Shown piece by piece: positions 1-8,537 of a stretch of 64,000 bases of DNA. The notes below the pieces were generated by a model. That model was not told where the DNA came from. It searched no databases and saw only the letters and a list, made by a program, of their open reading frames with translations. The DNA is from Lysinibacter cavernae (lineage in GTDB: Bacteria; Actinomycetota; Actinomycetes; Actinomycetales; Microbacteriaceae). Location of the stretch: contig NZ_JAAMOX010000002.1 of NCBI RefSeq assembly GCF_011758565.1, positions 310,001 through 374,000 on the forward strand. Direction: 5' to 3'. The first letter of the stretch is position 1. Each line of letters opens with the position of its first letter. The translations under genes were made by a program, and so were the position numbers.

Positions 1-1039
1 GAACAACGTCCTCTTCTGGCGTGAAGCGGGGCTTCGCGTCAAAACCTGCGGCGCGAGGCGCGCGGTCGTCACGATCAAAACGGGCTGGGCGTCCGACGCG
101 CTCTGGACGAGCGCCACGCTCGGCACGATCATCACGGCTGTAGCTGCCACGCTCTGGGCGAGCAGCACGATCGTCACGGTTGTAGCCGCCGCGCTCAGGA
201 CGGGCTCCGCGGTCATCGCGGTTATAGCTGCTGCGCTCTGGGCGAGCACCGCGGTCATCGCGGTTATAGCCGCCGCGGTCGGGACGGGCTGCGCCACGGT
301 CGGGACGACCAGCGCCACGATCATCACGGTTATACCCGCCGCGCTCTGGGCGTCCGGCACCACGGTCGTCGCGGTTACGGTCTGCATAGCTGCTGAAGCT
401 GCGCTCCGAGCCACGGTCGTCGAAGTAACGACGCCCCTGACGCTCTGCGCCAGCACCGGCGGCACGGTCGCCACGGTACTCGTTACGGCTTTCGCCACGA
501 GGCGAGAAGTTACGGTCGTCTCCGCGTGCGGGACGGTCCTGTCCGCGGTTGAACTCGCGACCGGAGCCACCACGCTCCTGGCGTGCGCCGCGGTCGTCAC
601 GGTTGTAGCCGCCGCGCTCGGGGCGACCAGCACCACGGTCGTCGCGGTTATAGCCGCCACGCTCGGGGCGACCAGCACCACGGTCGTCACGGTTGTATCC
701 ACTGGCGTAAGCGCCGCGCTCGGGGCGAGCACCGCGGTCGTCACGGTTATAGCCGCCACGCTCAGGACGCGCTGCGCCACGATCATCGCGGTTGTAGCCA
801 CCACGGGCATCCGCGTCTACCGGGCGAGCACGGTGTCCGCGCTCGTCGCGTGCATCGCGGGGAAAACGGTCGGTGCGCTCACGGCGTGCGTCGCGCTCTT
901 CGGTTCCCCAGCGGGCCTTTTTAGCTCCGGCAGAAACCGGGCCAGACTGGCCGCGGTGACCGGGACGGCTTCCGCCAGATCCCTTAGGAATATAGTTTTT
1001 GGCAGCTTTGAAGCCGCCCTTTTTGGTATTTTTGGGCAT
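1..1039 (-). CDS. Probable DEAD/DEAH-box RNA helicase, N-terminal repeat region (runs off left edge)
   Basis: An open frame starts at the ATG at 1039 with MPKNTKKGGFKAAKNYIPKG and stays open to the window edge, about 346 codons. It is basic and low in complexity: from about residue 80, some dozen units of the type GGYNRDDRGARPER occur, with a non-repeated insert (REFNRGQDRPARGDDRNF and following) in the middle. The last visible residues, AKPRFTPEEDVV, leave the repeats. Microbacteriaceae DEAD-box helicases often start MPKN and carry a disordered Arg/Gly-rich arm before the helicase core, so I infer that the core lies beyond the edge. No helicase motif is visible here. The upstream GGAAAG is a fair ribosome-binding site. 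An RNA-binding protein of another kind is the alternative. Confidence 0.6.
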   Translation of the reverse strand, partial: MPKNTKKGGFKAAKNYIPKGSGGSRPGHRGQSGPVSAGAKKARWGTEERDARRERTDRFPRDARDERGHRARPVDADARGGYNRDDRGAARPERGGYNRDDRGARPERGAYASGYNRDDRGAGRPERGGYNRDDRGAGRPERGGYNRDDRGARQERGGSGREFNRGQDRPARGDDRNFSPRGESRNEYRGDRAAGAGAERQGRRYFDDRGSERSFSSYADRNRDDRGAGRPERGGYNRDDRGAGRPDRGAARPDRGGYNRDDRGARPERSSYNRDDRGARPERGGYNRDDRAARPERGSYSRDDRAERGARPERVGRPARFDRDDRAPRAAGFDAKPRFTPEEDVV

Positions 1040-1304
1040 GATACTTTCCGGGTTGTACTCGTGCATGAATCGCGTGAGTTACAAGCGCAGCAACAAACGC
1101 TGCTAAAGAACTCTCTTACCCGGGCTGTTTTGACCGGGACCGTTCACATCAGTGTGTGTATGCGCGGTATTGCGCATACAACCGGCCCACCAGACTTACA
1201 AACCCATCCGCACACAGCGCGGTGTCCAGAGCCGACAGAGACAACCATACTTCATGACGGCTGAGAATTCTCCCTGACGTCCGGAATCAAACGCCAGAGA
1301 GAGT
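1040..1304. other. Intergenic region with a stem-loop, upstream of the helicase-like gene
   Basis: No convincing gene lies here. The arms TGTATGCGC (1157-1165) and GCGCATACA (1172-1180) form a perfect 9-bp inverted repeat with a 6-nt loop. It could end the transcript of the HAD/unknown pair or sit in the long 5' leader of the helicase-like gene; the sequence does not decide. Confidence 0.45.
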
Positions 1305-1856
1305 TTATTCGGCCTGACGTCGGGCGATAAGCCCTGCGACCTGTTCAAGTTCGTAGGCCGCGTCATCCTCAGTCCACTCAGCAACCCACTCGAAGAACTC
1401 GTGTGCGTGAGTCAGTACCTGATCGATAAAGCTATCCCTGTGCACATCGACGTGATTATCGCCAACCAAGAACCACGTTGTTTGGTCGCTGTCGTAGAGC
1501 GCGGCATCGAGCGGTTGCATTGGAAAGCTAAACTCGCCGCGGCCCTCACCGAGTTCGTCGCCGCTGCTGTCGAGGTATTCCTCGATCATGGTCACCAGAT
1601 ACGACCAGAGTGGCCAGACGCTGTCCCACATCGTGAGATCGATCAGTGGACGTCCGCCGTAGCCAATGAGCAACGCACCCTCGCTCCAGCCTGGCTGCGA
1701 TTCTCGGCGGGCTTTCCACACCTTGGCGGCCTGCTCAGGTTGCTCAACAACATCAACAAGCACATCATCCGGGTAATCGACAAAATCGTCGAGCCCAGCG
1801 ATGGGCTTGGTGAAGAGCATGGTGCGCACGCTCAGCTCAAGGGAGTGGACGCTCAC
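1305..1856 (-). CDS. Uncharacterised 183-aa acidic protein
   Basis: I do not recognise this family. The product is acidic and aromatic-rich (for example WDSVWPLWSYLVTMIEEY near the middle), has no signal peptide or membrane segment, and ends in an E/A-rich helical stretch. I choose the GTG at 1856 because it overlaps the TGA of the upstream HAD gene as GTGA and has GGTGA six bases before it. The frame also allows a GTG at 1877 (poor ribosome site) and an ATG at 1820. The overlap implies translational coupling to the phosphatase, so a related job is likely but unknown. Confidence 0.6.
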   Translation of the reverse strand: MSVHSLELSVRTMLFTKPIAGLDDFVDYPDDVLVDVVEQPEQAAKVWKARRESQPGWSEGALLIGYGGRPLIDLTMWDSVWPLWSYLVTMIEEYLDSSGDELGEGRGEFSFPMQPLDAALYDSDQTTWFLVGDNHVDVHRDSFIDQVLTHAHEFFEWVAEWTEDDAAYELEQVAGLIARRQAE

Positions 1857-2725
1857 GCGTTCACCAGGTCGAGCCACTCACGCAGGAACACAACGCCAGC
1901 TTCATCGTGAATCAGGTCACCCGCGGTTCGCACCGGATAGGCGGTCTTGAGGATGCCGTCGGCTGGGCGAACATCCGCGTGCTCAACATCAAACCCGCGG
2001 TCGTGCAGCCAGTCGGCCATCGCGTAGTCGGTGCGGGAGTCTCCCATGGTGCGCCACATGAGCGGCAGTTCACCGTCGGCCTCGATGAGCTCTAGGGCGC
2101 GCTGGGCTCCAAGGTCTTTTCCGAGCTTCGAGCTTTCGATATCCGACGAAATAATAGTCGTGTCAACGCGGTAATCGATGGCCCCATCAGCGTCAGAGCA
2201 CACGAGATCGTTCCAGACGACGCCGTGGCCGCGACTCACGAGCTCTTCAAAAAATGCGCGGTCAAATTCCTGCTGCACCGGCACAAAATCTTCAATGGCG
2301 ACGTGCGTGTGCTGCTCAACCGAAACCATCGCACGCTTGGTGTGGTCGAAGAACACGGTCTCACTGAATCGCTCGTTGATGAGCTCTTCCGACCACTCAA
2401 GAAAGTCTTGTGGCACAACGCAGTCAGGGTCAACCGTGAGACCAGTAATGCCTTCGGTTGTCATCCTGAACCAGACGGCGCCTTTCTCGCAAACTCCGTA
2501 GAGCGTCACGTCTTGGCTGAGGCCAGCCGCAATCATGGGAGGCAAAACGACGTCGCGGAGGAAGGCATCGGAACGGCCAGTGTTAAACACGATTGGTACG
2601 CCAGATTCGGCAAGCTTCACCAGGAGGTCTGCGATCTCTGGGATGTGAATCGTGCGGGTAACCGGGCTTGCGAGGGGTCCGTCAACATCAAGCAACAAGC
2701 CAAGGGCGGGGCGGGATGAAATCAT
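1853..2725 (-). CDS. HAD-superfamily hydrolase, Cof-like
   Basis: A 290-aa soluble protein. HAD motif I is LLDVDGPLAS, with the nucleophile and acid/base aspartates at about D13 and D15; motif II is the Thr in VFNTGRS; motif IV is GDSRTDYAMADWL near the C-terminus. A large cap insert lies between them, as in type-II HADs such as trehalose- or mannosyl-phosphoglycerate phosphatases. The ATG at 2725 has GGAGA seven bases upstream, whereas the longer frame from 2758 has no ribosome site. It is therefore probably a magnesium-dependent phosphatase of a small phosphorylated metabolite; substrate unknown. Its stop overlaps the start of the uncharacterised downstream gene. Confidence 0.8.
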   Translation of the reverse strand: MISSRPALGLLLDVDGPLASPVTRTIHIPEIADLLVKLAESGVPIVFNTGRSDAFLRDVVLPPMIAAGLSQDVTLYGVCEKGAVWFRMTTEGITGLTVDPDCVVPQDFLEWSEELINERFSETVFFDHTKRAMVSVEQHTHVAIEDFVPVQQEFDRAFFEELVSRGHGVVWNDLVCSDADGAIDYRVDTTIISSDIESSKLGKDLGAQRALELIEADGELPLMWRTMGDSRTDYAMADWLHDRGFDVEHADVRPADGILKTAYPVRTAGDLIHDEAGVVFLREWLDLVNA

Positions 2726-2912
2726 TCGGTTATCTCCGATATGCAGTAGTGCTGACATGCTGGCAACCAGAGGGGGTGGAGGAAACCAACAGCGTCGCCA
2801 GTGAGCAGACTTCTGATTCTACTCATGAAGGCGTCAAAACCGGTGAATAGGCCGTCAGGACCCAAAAAACGTCGATACCAACCCTTTGCGTCCGGTCAAA
2901 TTGAACCCATAT

Positions 2913-2925
2913 TTTGCAACGCAAA
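2913..2925. promoter_or_regulatory. Small palindrome upstream of hemY1
   Basis: TTTGC (2913-2917), AAC, GCAAA (2921-2925) is a perfect inverted repeat about 60 bp before the hemY1 start, in an AT-richer upstream stretch. A weak -10-like CACAAT follows at about 2963. It could be an operator; only its symmetry and place support this. Confidence 0.25.
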
Positions 2926-2984
2926 CGCAACCCCCGTAAGCATTCTTGCGGCAATTTTCTGACACAATGAACAATTAGCAATTT

Positions 2985-4412
2985 TTGACCCTATCCATTG
3001 AGGACGTTTTACCACTCGTGTTGCCCGAGAACTCCCCCATAACTGTTGTCATCGGTGGCGGAATTGGCGGCCTCACCGCCGCCCTTCACTGCGCCCGCAA
3101 CGGCCACAGGGTAACCCTGCTCGAGAAAAACGAAGCCGTAGGCGGCATCGTTTCACGGCACACGCTCGCCGGAGTTAACCTCGACGGTGGTGCCGAAAGC
3201 TTTTCAAAGCGAAGCCCCCGCGTTCCCGAGTTCCTCGAAACGCTTGGACTCGGCCAACACATCGTCACGCCGAGCACAGCCGGCACGTGGCTGTTTAGCG
3301 CCGACGCCTCTGGCAAAACACATACTGCTCCGCTTCCGCGCACTGGCCTGCTTGGCATCCCTGGCTCACCGCTTGCCCGCGACGTTCGACGCGTCATCGG
3401 CCTCCCAGGTGCCATCCGAGCCGCAAGTGACCGATGGAGAAAACCGGATGCATCGTTCGAGGCAACCACGCTCGGCCAGCTCGTGCGCGCCAGACTCGGT
3501 CCAGCCACACTCGACCGACTGGTGCGTCCCGTCGTTGGCGGGGTCTATGCGGCCGACCCAGACACACTGGCCGTTGACGCCATTTCACCAAGCCTGCGGG
3601 CGAAGCTGCTCTCAACGGGGTCGCTCACCAAGGCGGTCAAGCAGCTGTCGGCCCAGGCCGAACCAGGATCCGCTGTTCGTGGCGTAGAGGGCGGCAACTA
3701 CGAGATCGTGCTCGCCATTGTTGCCGAGCTCGAAGCACTCGGGGCCACCATCACAACTGGCGAACCTGTCACCCGGCTGCGCCGGCGAGACCACGGCTGG
3801 ACGGTTGACGACACCCTGCAGGCTGACAACGTCATCCTCGCCTGCGAGCCCGTTGCGGCGGCGAGCCTCCTTGCCGGAGTGAATCGCGAACTCGTGCCCT
3901 TTACCGCGCAACCGAATGCCACACGCATCGACACCATCGTCGTAAAAGAGGCGAAGCTCAACGGGGCACCACGAGGCACCGGCATGCTGCTCGGCCAGAC
4001 ACACGGCCTCGTGACCGCACAGGCCCTCACCCACCAATCGGTGAAATGGCCGTGGCTAGCCAAACGACTCGAACGCAATATTCATGTGATTCGGTTGACC
4101 TACAGGGAGGAAGCTTCAAGCCTCACCAACGGCGTGCTCGTCCGGTCGACGGATGCCACGGAGTCGCTACGGAACGCCAGCATCCTTCTTGGCGTCTCGC
4201 TCACCGAAAAAAAGCTACTTGACAACGATTCGGTGACCTGGACGCAGTGGCCGGTCACACCGGCATCTGTGCGCAGCATCGTTGCGAAGCTGCCAAATTA
4301 TCCGGGGCTCGGTATCACCGGCTCGTGGGTCACTGGAACGGGACTCGCCTCGGTCATCCCCGGATCACTCGACGAGGCTGAGCGCATTGTGCAGGCTACC
4401 CGGCCTCATTAG
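2985..4412 (+). CDS. hemY: Coproporphyrinogen III oxidase (HemY/CgoX), first copy
   Basis: A 475-aa FAD-dependent amine-oxidase-fold protein. The N-terminal dinucleotide motif is VVIGGGIGGLTAALHCARNG followed by VTLLEKNEAVGG; RPVVGGVYAADP and the C-terminal GSWVTGTGLASVIPG loop fit the PPO/CPO family. In Actinobacteria this enzyme oxidises coproporphyrinogen III to coproporphyrin III before iron insertion. It is clearly paralogous, over its full length, to the gene at 7107-8537. The TTG at 2985 has no good ribosome site; a GTG at 3018, just before the FAD motif, is the alternative and has GAGGAC 12 bases upstream. It converges on hemA with a 17-bp overlap. Confidence 0.88.
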   Translation: MTLSIEDVLPLVLPENSPITVVIGGGIGGLTAALHCARNGHRVTLLEKNEAVGGIVSRHTLAGVNLDGGAESFSKRSPRVPEFLETLGLGQHIVTPSTAGTWLFSADASGKTHTAPLPRTGLLGIPGSPLARDVRRVIGLPGAIRAASDRWRKPDASFEATTLGQLVRARLGPATLDRLVRPVVGGVYAADPDTLAVDAISPSLRAKLLSTGSLTKAVKQLSAQAEPGSAVRGVEGGNYEIVLAIVAELEALGATITTGEPVTRLRRRDHGWTVDDTLQADNVILACEPVAAASLLAGVNRELVPFTAQPNATRIDTIVVKEAKLNGAPRGTGMLLGQTHGLVTAQALTHQSVKWPWLAKRLERNIHVIRLTYREEASSLTNGVLVRSTDATESLRNASILLGVSLTEKKLLDNDSVTWTQWPVTPASVRSIVAKLPNYPGLGITGSWVTGTGLASVIPGSLDEAERIVQATRPH

Positions 4413-5820
4413 CTGCTGCGTCAGGAGCGGCAGCTGCGGGGGCATCACGTTCAGCAGGTGCAGACTCGGCGACAACGATGCCAAATAGCGCGTTCATGCC
4501 GTCGGCGTATCGCTGACCTTCACCCTGCCTCGCGAGTTCACGAGCCCGCACCATCGGCTCGTGCAGCAGGACACTCACCAGATGACGAAGCGCCGCCTCG
4601 GTTGGGCCGGTGTGCTCGCCGCGGAGACGAACACGATCGATTTCGTCTTCGGCGCGGTCAAGGAAGTACTCGCGAAGGGCAACCATGGCAGGGGCGACGT
4701 TCTGCTCTTCACTGACCTTTGAGAATTTGCGTACGGCACGACCAACAAGCTCTTCGGCTTTCTCTGAAGCTTGCAGGGCAGTAATGGGTGCGTGCAGCCT
4801 GATCGTTTCGAGGTCAAGCAGCTCAACGCCGGGCTGCTGGGTGACGTCAGGATCAACGTTACGGGGAAGGCCAAGGTCAACAACAACCTGGGCAGTACGA
4901 GCGGTGCTTGCCCTGCTGACCGCCACAAGCGCTGGTTTGGTCAACGCGGGATCACTGTGTGAGACCGGGCACTCGGATGGCATCGGAGCGAGCGCTCCAG
5001 GACCAGGCTCAAGGGCAGCGCGACCCCTGGCAATTGCCGCAGCATCAAGCACGTAGCCCGTTCCAGTTGTGCAACAGATGATGAGGTCGGCAGTGGCAAC
5101 GGCCTCTGCGTAACCAGTATGAGAAACGGGGTTTAGCCCGCGTTTCTGGGCAAATTCGTGAGCCCGTCCGGTGACCGAGTAGACCGAGATTTCGTCAACC
5201 TGCTTCTCGCGAAGCGCAGCAAGGGTGACCCTTGCGTACGCACCGGTACCAATAAGCAGCACGCGAACTGCACGCCAATCAACAACCCGGCTTTCAACGA
5301 GGTCAAGCGAGAGCCGCGCGAGCGAGCGCTGGGCTTCGCCAACGCCGGCAACGTTCTTAATTCCGCGCGATGTCTGTGAGGCCCGCTGAAACAGGCGCTC
5401 AAGATCAGCGCTCGTTGTTCCCTCAGCGCGCGCGGTCTCAAGCGATCGCCGCACCTGGCCTGCAATCTCGTCTTCGCCAACGGCAAGTGATTCGAGCCCG
5501 CTCGAAACGCGGAACAGGTGCTCGGCGACATCCATGTTCATATACGAAACAAAGGCATCGTGAACGTCTTCAGAGCTGAGTGCGGTCTCCTCGGCAATGC
5601 ACGCAACGAGACCCTCAACCGCAACGGCCTCGACGGCGGTCACTGGCTCTTCGATGTCGACGTACACCTCGACCCTGTTGCACGTGGCAACCGTGACGAT
5701 GCCGCCGATAAAGGACATTTCGTCAACAACACGACGTGACAAATTGCCGACCCGGCCCGAGAGAACCTCAAGCATGGCAAAGTCGGCATTCTTGTGACTT
5801 GCAGATAGGCACAACAGCAC
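4396..5820 (-). CDS. hemA: Glutamyl-tRNA reductase
   Basis: A 474-aa protein that makes glutamate-1-semialdehyde from glutamyl-tRNA with NADPH, the first committed step of C5 heme synthesis. The catalytic Cys is about C47 in VATCNRVEVY; GLESLAVGEDEIAGQVR is the family's conserved tRNA/active-site segment; VLLIGTGAYARVT begins the NADPH domain at about residue 190; the C-terminal dimerisation helix follows. An Ala/Pro-rich tail of about 25 residues is added. The start is a GTG at 5820 with a weak ribosome site. It is divergent from hemE and convergent with hemY1, so hemA has its own promoter between 5821 and 5929. Confidence 0.95.
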   Translation of the reverse strand: MLLCLSASHKNADFAMLEVLSGRVGNLSRRVVDEMSFIGGIVTVATCNRVEVYVDIEEPVTAVEAVAVEGLVACIAEETALSSEDVHDAFVSYMNMDVAEHLFRVSSGLESLAVGEDEIAGQVRRSLETARAEGTTSADLERLFQRASQTSRGIKNVAGVGEAQRSLARLSLDLVESRVVDWRAVRVLLIGTGAYARVTLAALREKQVDEISVYSVTGRAHEFAQKRGLNPVSHTGYAEAVATADLIICCTTGTGYVLDAAAIARGRAALEPGPGALAPMPSECPVSHSDPALTKPALVAVSRASTARTAQVVVDLGLPRNVDPDVTQQPGVELLDLETIRLHAPITALQASEKAEELVGRAVRKFSKVSEEQNVAPAMVALREYFLDRAEDEIDRVRLRGEHTGPTEAALRHLVSVLLHEPMVRARELARQGEGQRYADGMNALFGIVVAESAPAERDAPAAAAPDAAANEAG

Positions 5821-5929
5821 CCAACGAGTCTAACCATCTCTTCGGCAGAAGCCTGCATCCTTGCTGGGAACGTGCGTGGAACGCCCCATTCGGCGGGAGT
5901 CGCACCGTTGTTCTGGCAGAATGGAAGGC

Positions 5930-7081
5930 ATGTCTTCTGACGCGCGAACGGTCCTCAGCCAGTCCCATCCCCTCGTTGCTGGAGTCACGGCCGATTCGGC
6001 CCTGGTCCGCGCCTACCAGGGGGTTCGTCACAGCACGACTCCCGTGTGGTTCATGCGGCAAGCAGGCCGTTCGCTCCCTGAATACCGCGATCTGCGGGTT
6101 GGCGTTCGCATGCTTGACGCGTGCCTTGACCCTGAGCTCAGCAGTGAAATCACGCTCCAACCGGTTCGACGCCACGGCGTCGATGCCGGTATTTTTTTTA
6201 GCGACATTGTTGTTCCGCTCAAGCTGGCCGGAGTAGCGGTTGAGATCGTCGCTGGCAAGGGACCGGTCTTCGCAAATCCGGTCCGCACGCTTGCGGATGT
6301 CGAAGCGCTTCCCGACCTCGACCCCGCGGCCCTCGCGCCCGTTCGGGAGGGTGTCGCGCTCACGGTTGCCCAGCTGGGAACAACTCCGCTCATCGGATTT
6401 GCCGGCGCACCGTTCACCCTCGCGGCCTACCTTGTTGAAGGCGGGCCATCCAAAGACCACATCCGCGCCAGGACTCTCATGCGCTCAGACCCCGCAACCT
6501 GGTCCGCGCTCATGGACTGGACCGCTCGCATTACCGGCCAGTTCTTGTCTGCTCAGATTGAGGCAGGCGCGAGTGCCGCGCAGCTCTTCGATTCATGGGC
6601 CGGCTCGCTGTCGCGGGCTCAGTATCGCGCATCAGTTGCGCCCGCCTCGGCGCAGGCCCTCAACTCAGTGCGCAACACGACTTACCAGGTTGGCGACGAG
6701 ACGCGAACTGTGCCGCTCATCCACTTTGGCCTTGTCAGCACGCAGCTTCTGCCCGACTTCCGCACACTTGGCACCGGCGAGCGCATGGTGGATGCCGTCG
6801 GCGTCGACTACCGAACCCCGCTCGACGAGGCGGCCACCCTGCTCGGATCAGACGTCACGCTACAGGGCAACATCGACCCCGCGCTACTCACCGCTCCGTG
6901 GGAGCGTCTCGCAGAAGAAGCGCACACCGTGTTGGCCCTCGGACGCAGCGCCAGAAGCCACGTCGCAAACCTCGGCCACGGCGTTCCGCCAGAGACCGAC
7001 CCAACCGTTCTGACCAAACTGGTTGAGCTCATCCACTCGATTGATGTTCGCGAGCTCCCAAGCACGGGCACCCAAGCGTAA
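5930..7081 (+). CDS. hemE: Uroporphyrinogen III decarboxylase
   Basis: A 383-aa protein that decarboxylates the four acetate side chains of uroporphyrinogen III to give coproporphyrinogen III. PVWFMRQAGRSLPEYR carries the substrate-binding arginines, FFSDIVVPLKLAGV and FAGAPFTLAAYLVEGG the active-site aspartate region and the TIM-barrel core, and NLGHGVPPETDP the C-terminal signature. The ATG at 5930 (MSSDARTV) is preferred; an in-frame ATG at 5921 is also possible. It heads the rightward heme transcript, divergent from hemA, and hemY2 follows after 25 bp. Confidence 0.94.
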   Translation: MSSDARTVLSQSHPLVAGVTADSALVRAYQGVRHSTTPVWFMRQAGRSLPEYRDLRVGVRMLDACLDPELSSEITLQPVRRHGVDAGIFFSDIVVPLKLAGVAVEIVAGKGPVFANPVRTLADVEALPDLDPAALAPVREGVALTVAQLGTTPLIGFAGAPFTLAAYLVEGGPSKDHIRARTLMRSDPATWSALMDWTARITGQFLSAQIEAGASAAQLFDSWAGSLSRAQYRASVAPASAQALNSVRNTTYQVGDETRTVPLIHFGLVSTQLLPDFRTLGTGERMVDAVGVDYRTPLDEAATLLGSDVTLQGNIDPALLTAPWERLAEEAHTVLALGRSARSHVANLGHGVPPETDPTVLTKLVELIHSIDVRELPSTGTQA

Positions 7082-7106
7082 CGAATCGACAAAGGCCGTC
7101 ATCCAA

Positions 7107-8537
7107 GTGAGTATCAGCACGCATCCGCGCAACGATGGTTCACACGTTGTTATTGTTGGCGGCGGCATTGCTGGGCTCACAGCCGCGCTCACCTGTGCGA
7201 AGCAGGGCCACCGAGTGACCCTGCTCGAAGCATCGGATTCGCTTGGCGGGCTTGTCGCACGCCACACCCTCGGCGGGCACGTGCTCGATGCAGGGGCCGA
7301 AAGTTTTGCGGTGCGCGGAGGGCGCGTTGCACCGTTCCTCGAAGAACTGGGCATCGCCGATCGCGTCGTCGCCCCAAACAGCGCCGGTGCGTGGCTGTTC
7401 AGAGCGGATGCAAGCGGGCGAACTCATGCTGCCCCGCTTCCAAAGACGGGGATGCTTGGCATTCCGGCACACCCGCTCGCCCGCGACGTCCGACGCATCG
7501 TTGGACTGCCATCCGCGCTGTGGGCAGCTACCGATCGCTGGCGGAAGGCAGACGCTTCGCTCGGAACGCTCAGCCTCGGTCAGGTCGTGCAGAAACGCCT
7601 CGGGCGACGGGTCCTCGAACGGTTGGTCACCCCGGTCGTCGGCGGAGTGTACTCGGCGGACCCACATACGCTCCCCCTCGAAACGGTTGCCAAGGGGCTC
7701 CGGGAACAACTCAGTGAAACCGGTTCGCTCACGCGGGCGGTGAGCGCGCTCACGGCAGGTTCGACTCCTGGGTCAGCGGTTCGAGGCGTTGCAGGAGGCA
7801 ACCTGGTCATCGTTGACGCCCTCGCCAAGGCGCTCGCAGCATTTGGGGCCGCCGTTGAGCTTCGCACTGGGCACCCCGTCTCGCACATCCAACAGACTAC
7901 CGACGGTTGGATGATCGACGGCACCGTCGCCGCAGACGCCGTCTTACTCACCTGCCCGGTCGATGCAGCAGCACACATTCTTGGTTCTCTTGATGACCGC
8001 TTCGTGCCAGACCGAAAAGAGCCAACGGCGACCAGAATCGACACCATCCTTGTGGATCAGCCGGGCCTCGACAGCGCCCCTCGTGGAACCGGCATGCTGA
8101 TTGGCAATACCAACGGCACCGTCAAGGCGAAGGCGCTCACACACGTCTCGGCCAAATGGGCTTGGGTCCGCGAAGGCCTTCCACCCGGCCAGCACGTCAT
8201 CCGGCTTTCCTACCGCGCGGATGCCGCAACCGCAGCCAACGGGGTTATCGAACGCAACCCCAATATCGGGCCGACGCTCCGTGACGCAAGCCTGCTGCTT
8301 GGCGTGCAGCTCTCCCCCGCAACACTTATCGACAGCGACACCGTTACCTGGGTCCAGCGCCAGGCGACCCCAGCATCCGTTCACAACCTCCACACGGCCC
8401 TTGCCTCGTACCCAACACTCGGTGTTGCAGGCTCATGGGTCTCAGGAACCGGCCTCGCCTCGGCCATCCCAGGGGCAATTGACACCGCAGAGCGCCTCTG
8501 CAACTCCCTCCCACCGAAAGGAACAGTGCCATCATGA
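7107..8537 (+). CDS. hemY: Coproporphyrinogen III oxidase (HemY/CgoX), second copy
   Basis: A 476-aa FAD enzyme, closely similar along its length to the copy at 2985. VVIVGGGIAGLTAALTCAKQ and LLEASDSLGGLVARHTLGG form the FAD site; TPVVGGVYSADP and GSWVSGTGLASAIPGA match the paralog. The frame is open from 7023, inside hemE, but the GTG at 7107 gives a length equal to the paralog and clears the hemE stop, so I use it. The ATGA overlap with hemQ places it in the hemE-hemY-hemQ-hemH order typical of Actinobacteria, so this is probably the main oxidase. Confidence 0.92.
   Translation: MSISTHPRNDGSHVVIVGGGIAGLTAALTCAKQGHRVTLLEASDSLGGLVARHTLGGHVLDAGAESFAVRGGRVAPFLEELGIADRVVAPNSAGAWLFRADASGRTHAAPLPKTGMLGIPAHPLARDVRRIVGLPSALWAATDRWRKADASLGTLSLGQVVQKRLGRRVLERLVTPVVGGVYSADPHTLPLETVAKGLREQLSETGSLTRAVSALTAGSTPGSAVRGVAGGNLVIVDALAKALAAFGAAVELRTGHPVSHIQQTTDGWMIDGTVAADAVLLTCPVDAAAHILGSLDDRFVPDRKEPTATRIDTILVDQPGLDSAPRGTGMLIGNTNGTVKAKALTHVSAKWAWVREGLPPGQHVIRLSYRADAATAANGVIERNPNIGPTLRDASLLLGVQLSPATLIDSDTVTWVQRQATPASVHNLHTALASYPTLGVAGSWVSGTGLASAIPGAIDTAERLCNSLPPKGTVPS

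Noticed and set aside
130-830. Possible CRISPR array or non-coding tandem repeats
   Set aside because: The 42-48 bp periodicity has no constant repeat with unique spacers and is fully explained by an in-frame protein repeat.
583-1264. Arg/His-rich open frames on the plus strand in the left-edge region
   Set aside because: They are the antisense of the GGYNRDDRG repeats; the minus frame has a credible start, ribosome site and family-like N-terminus.
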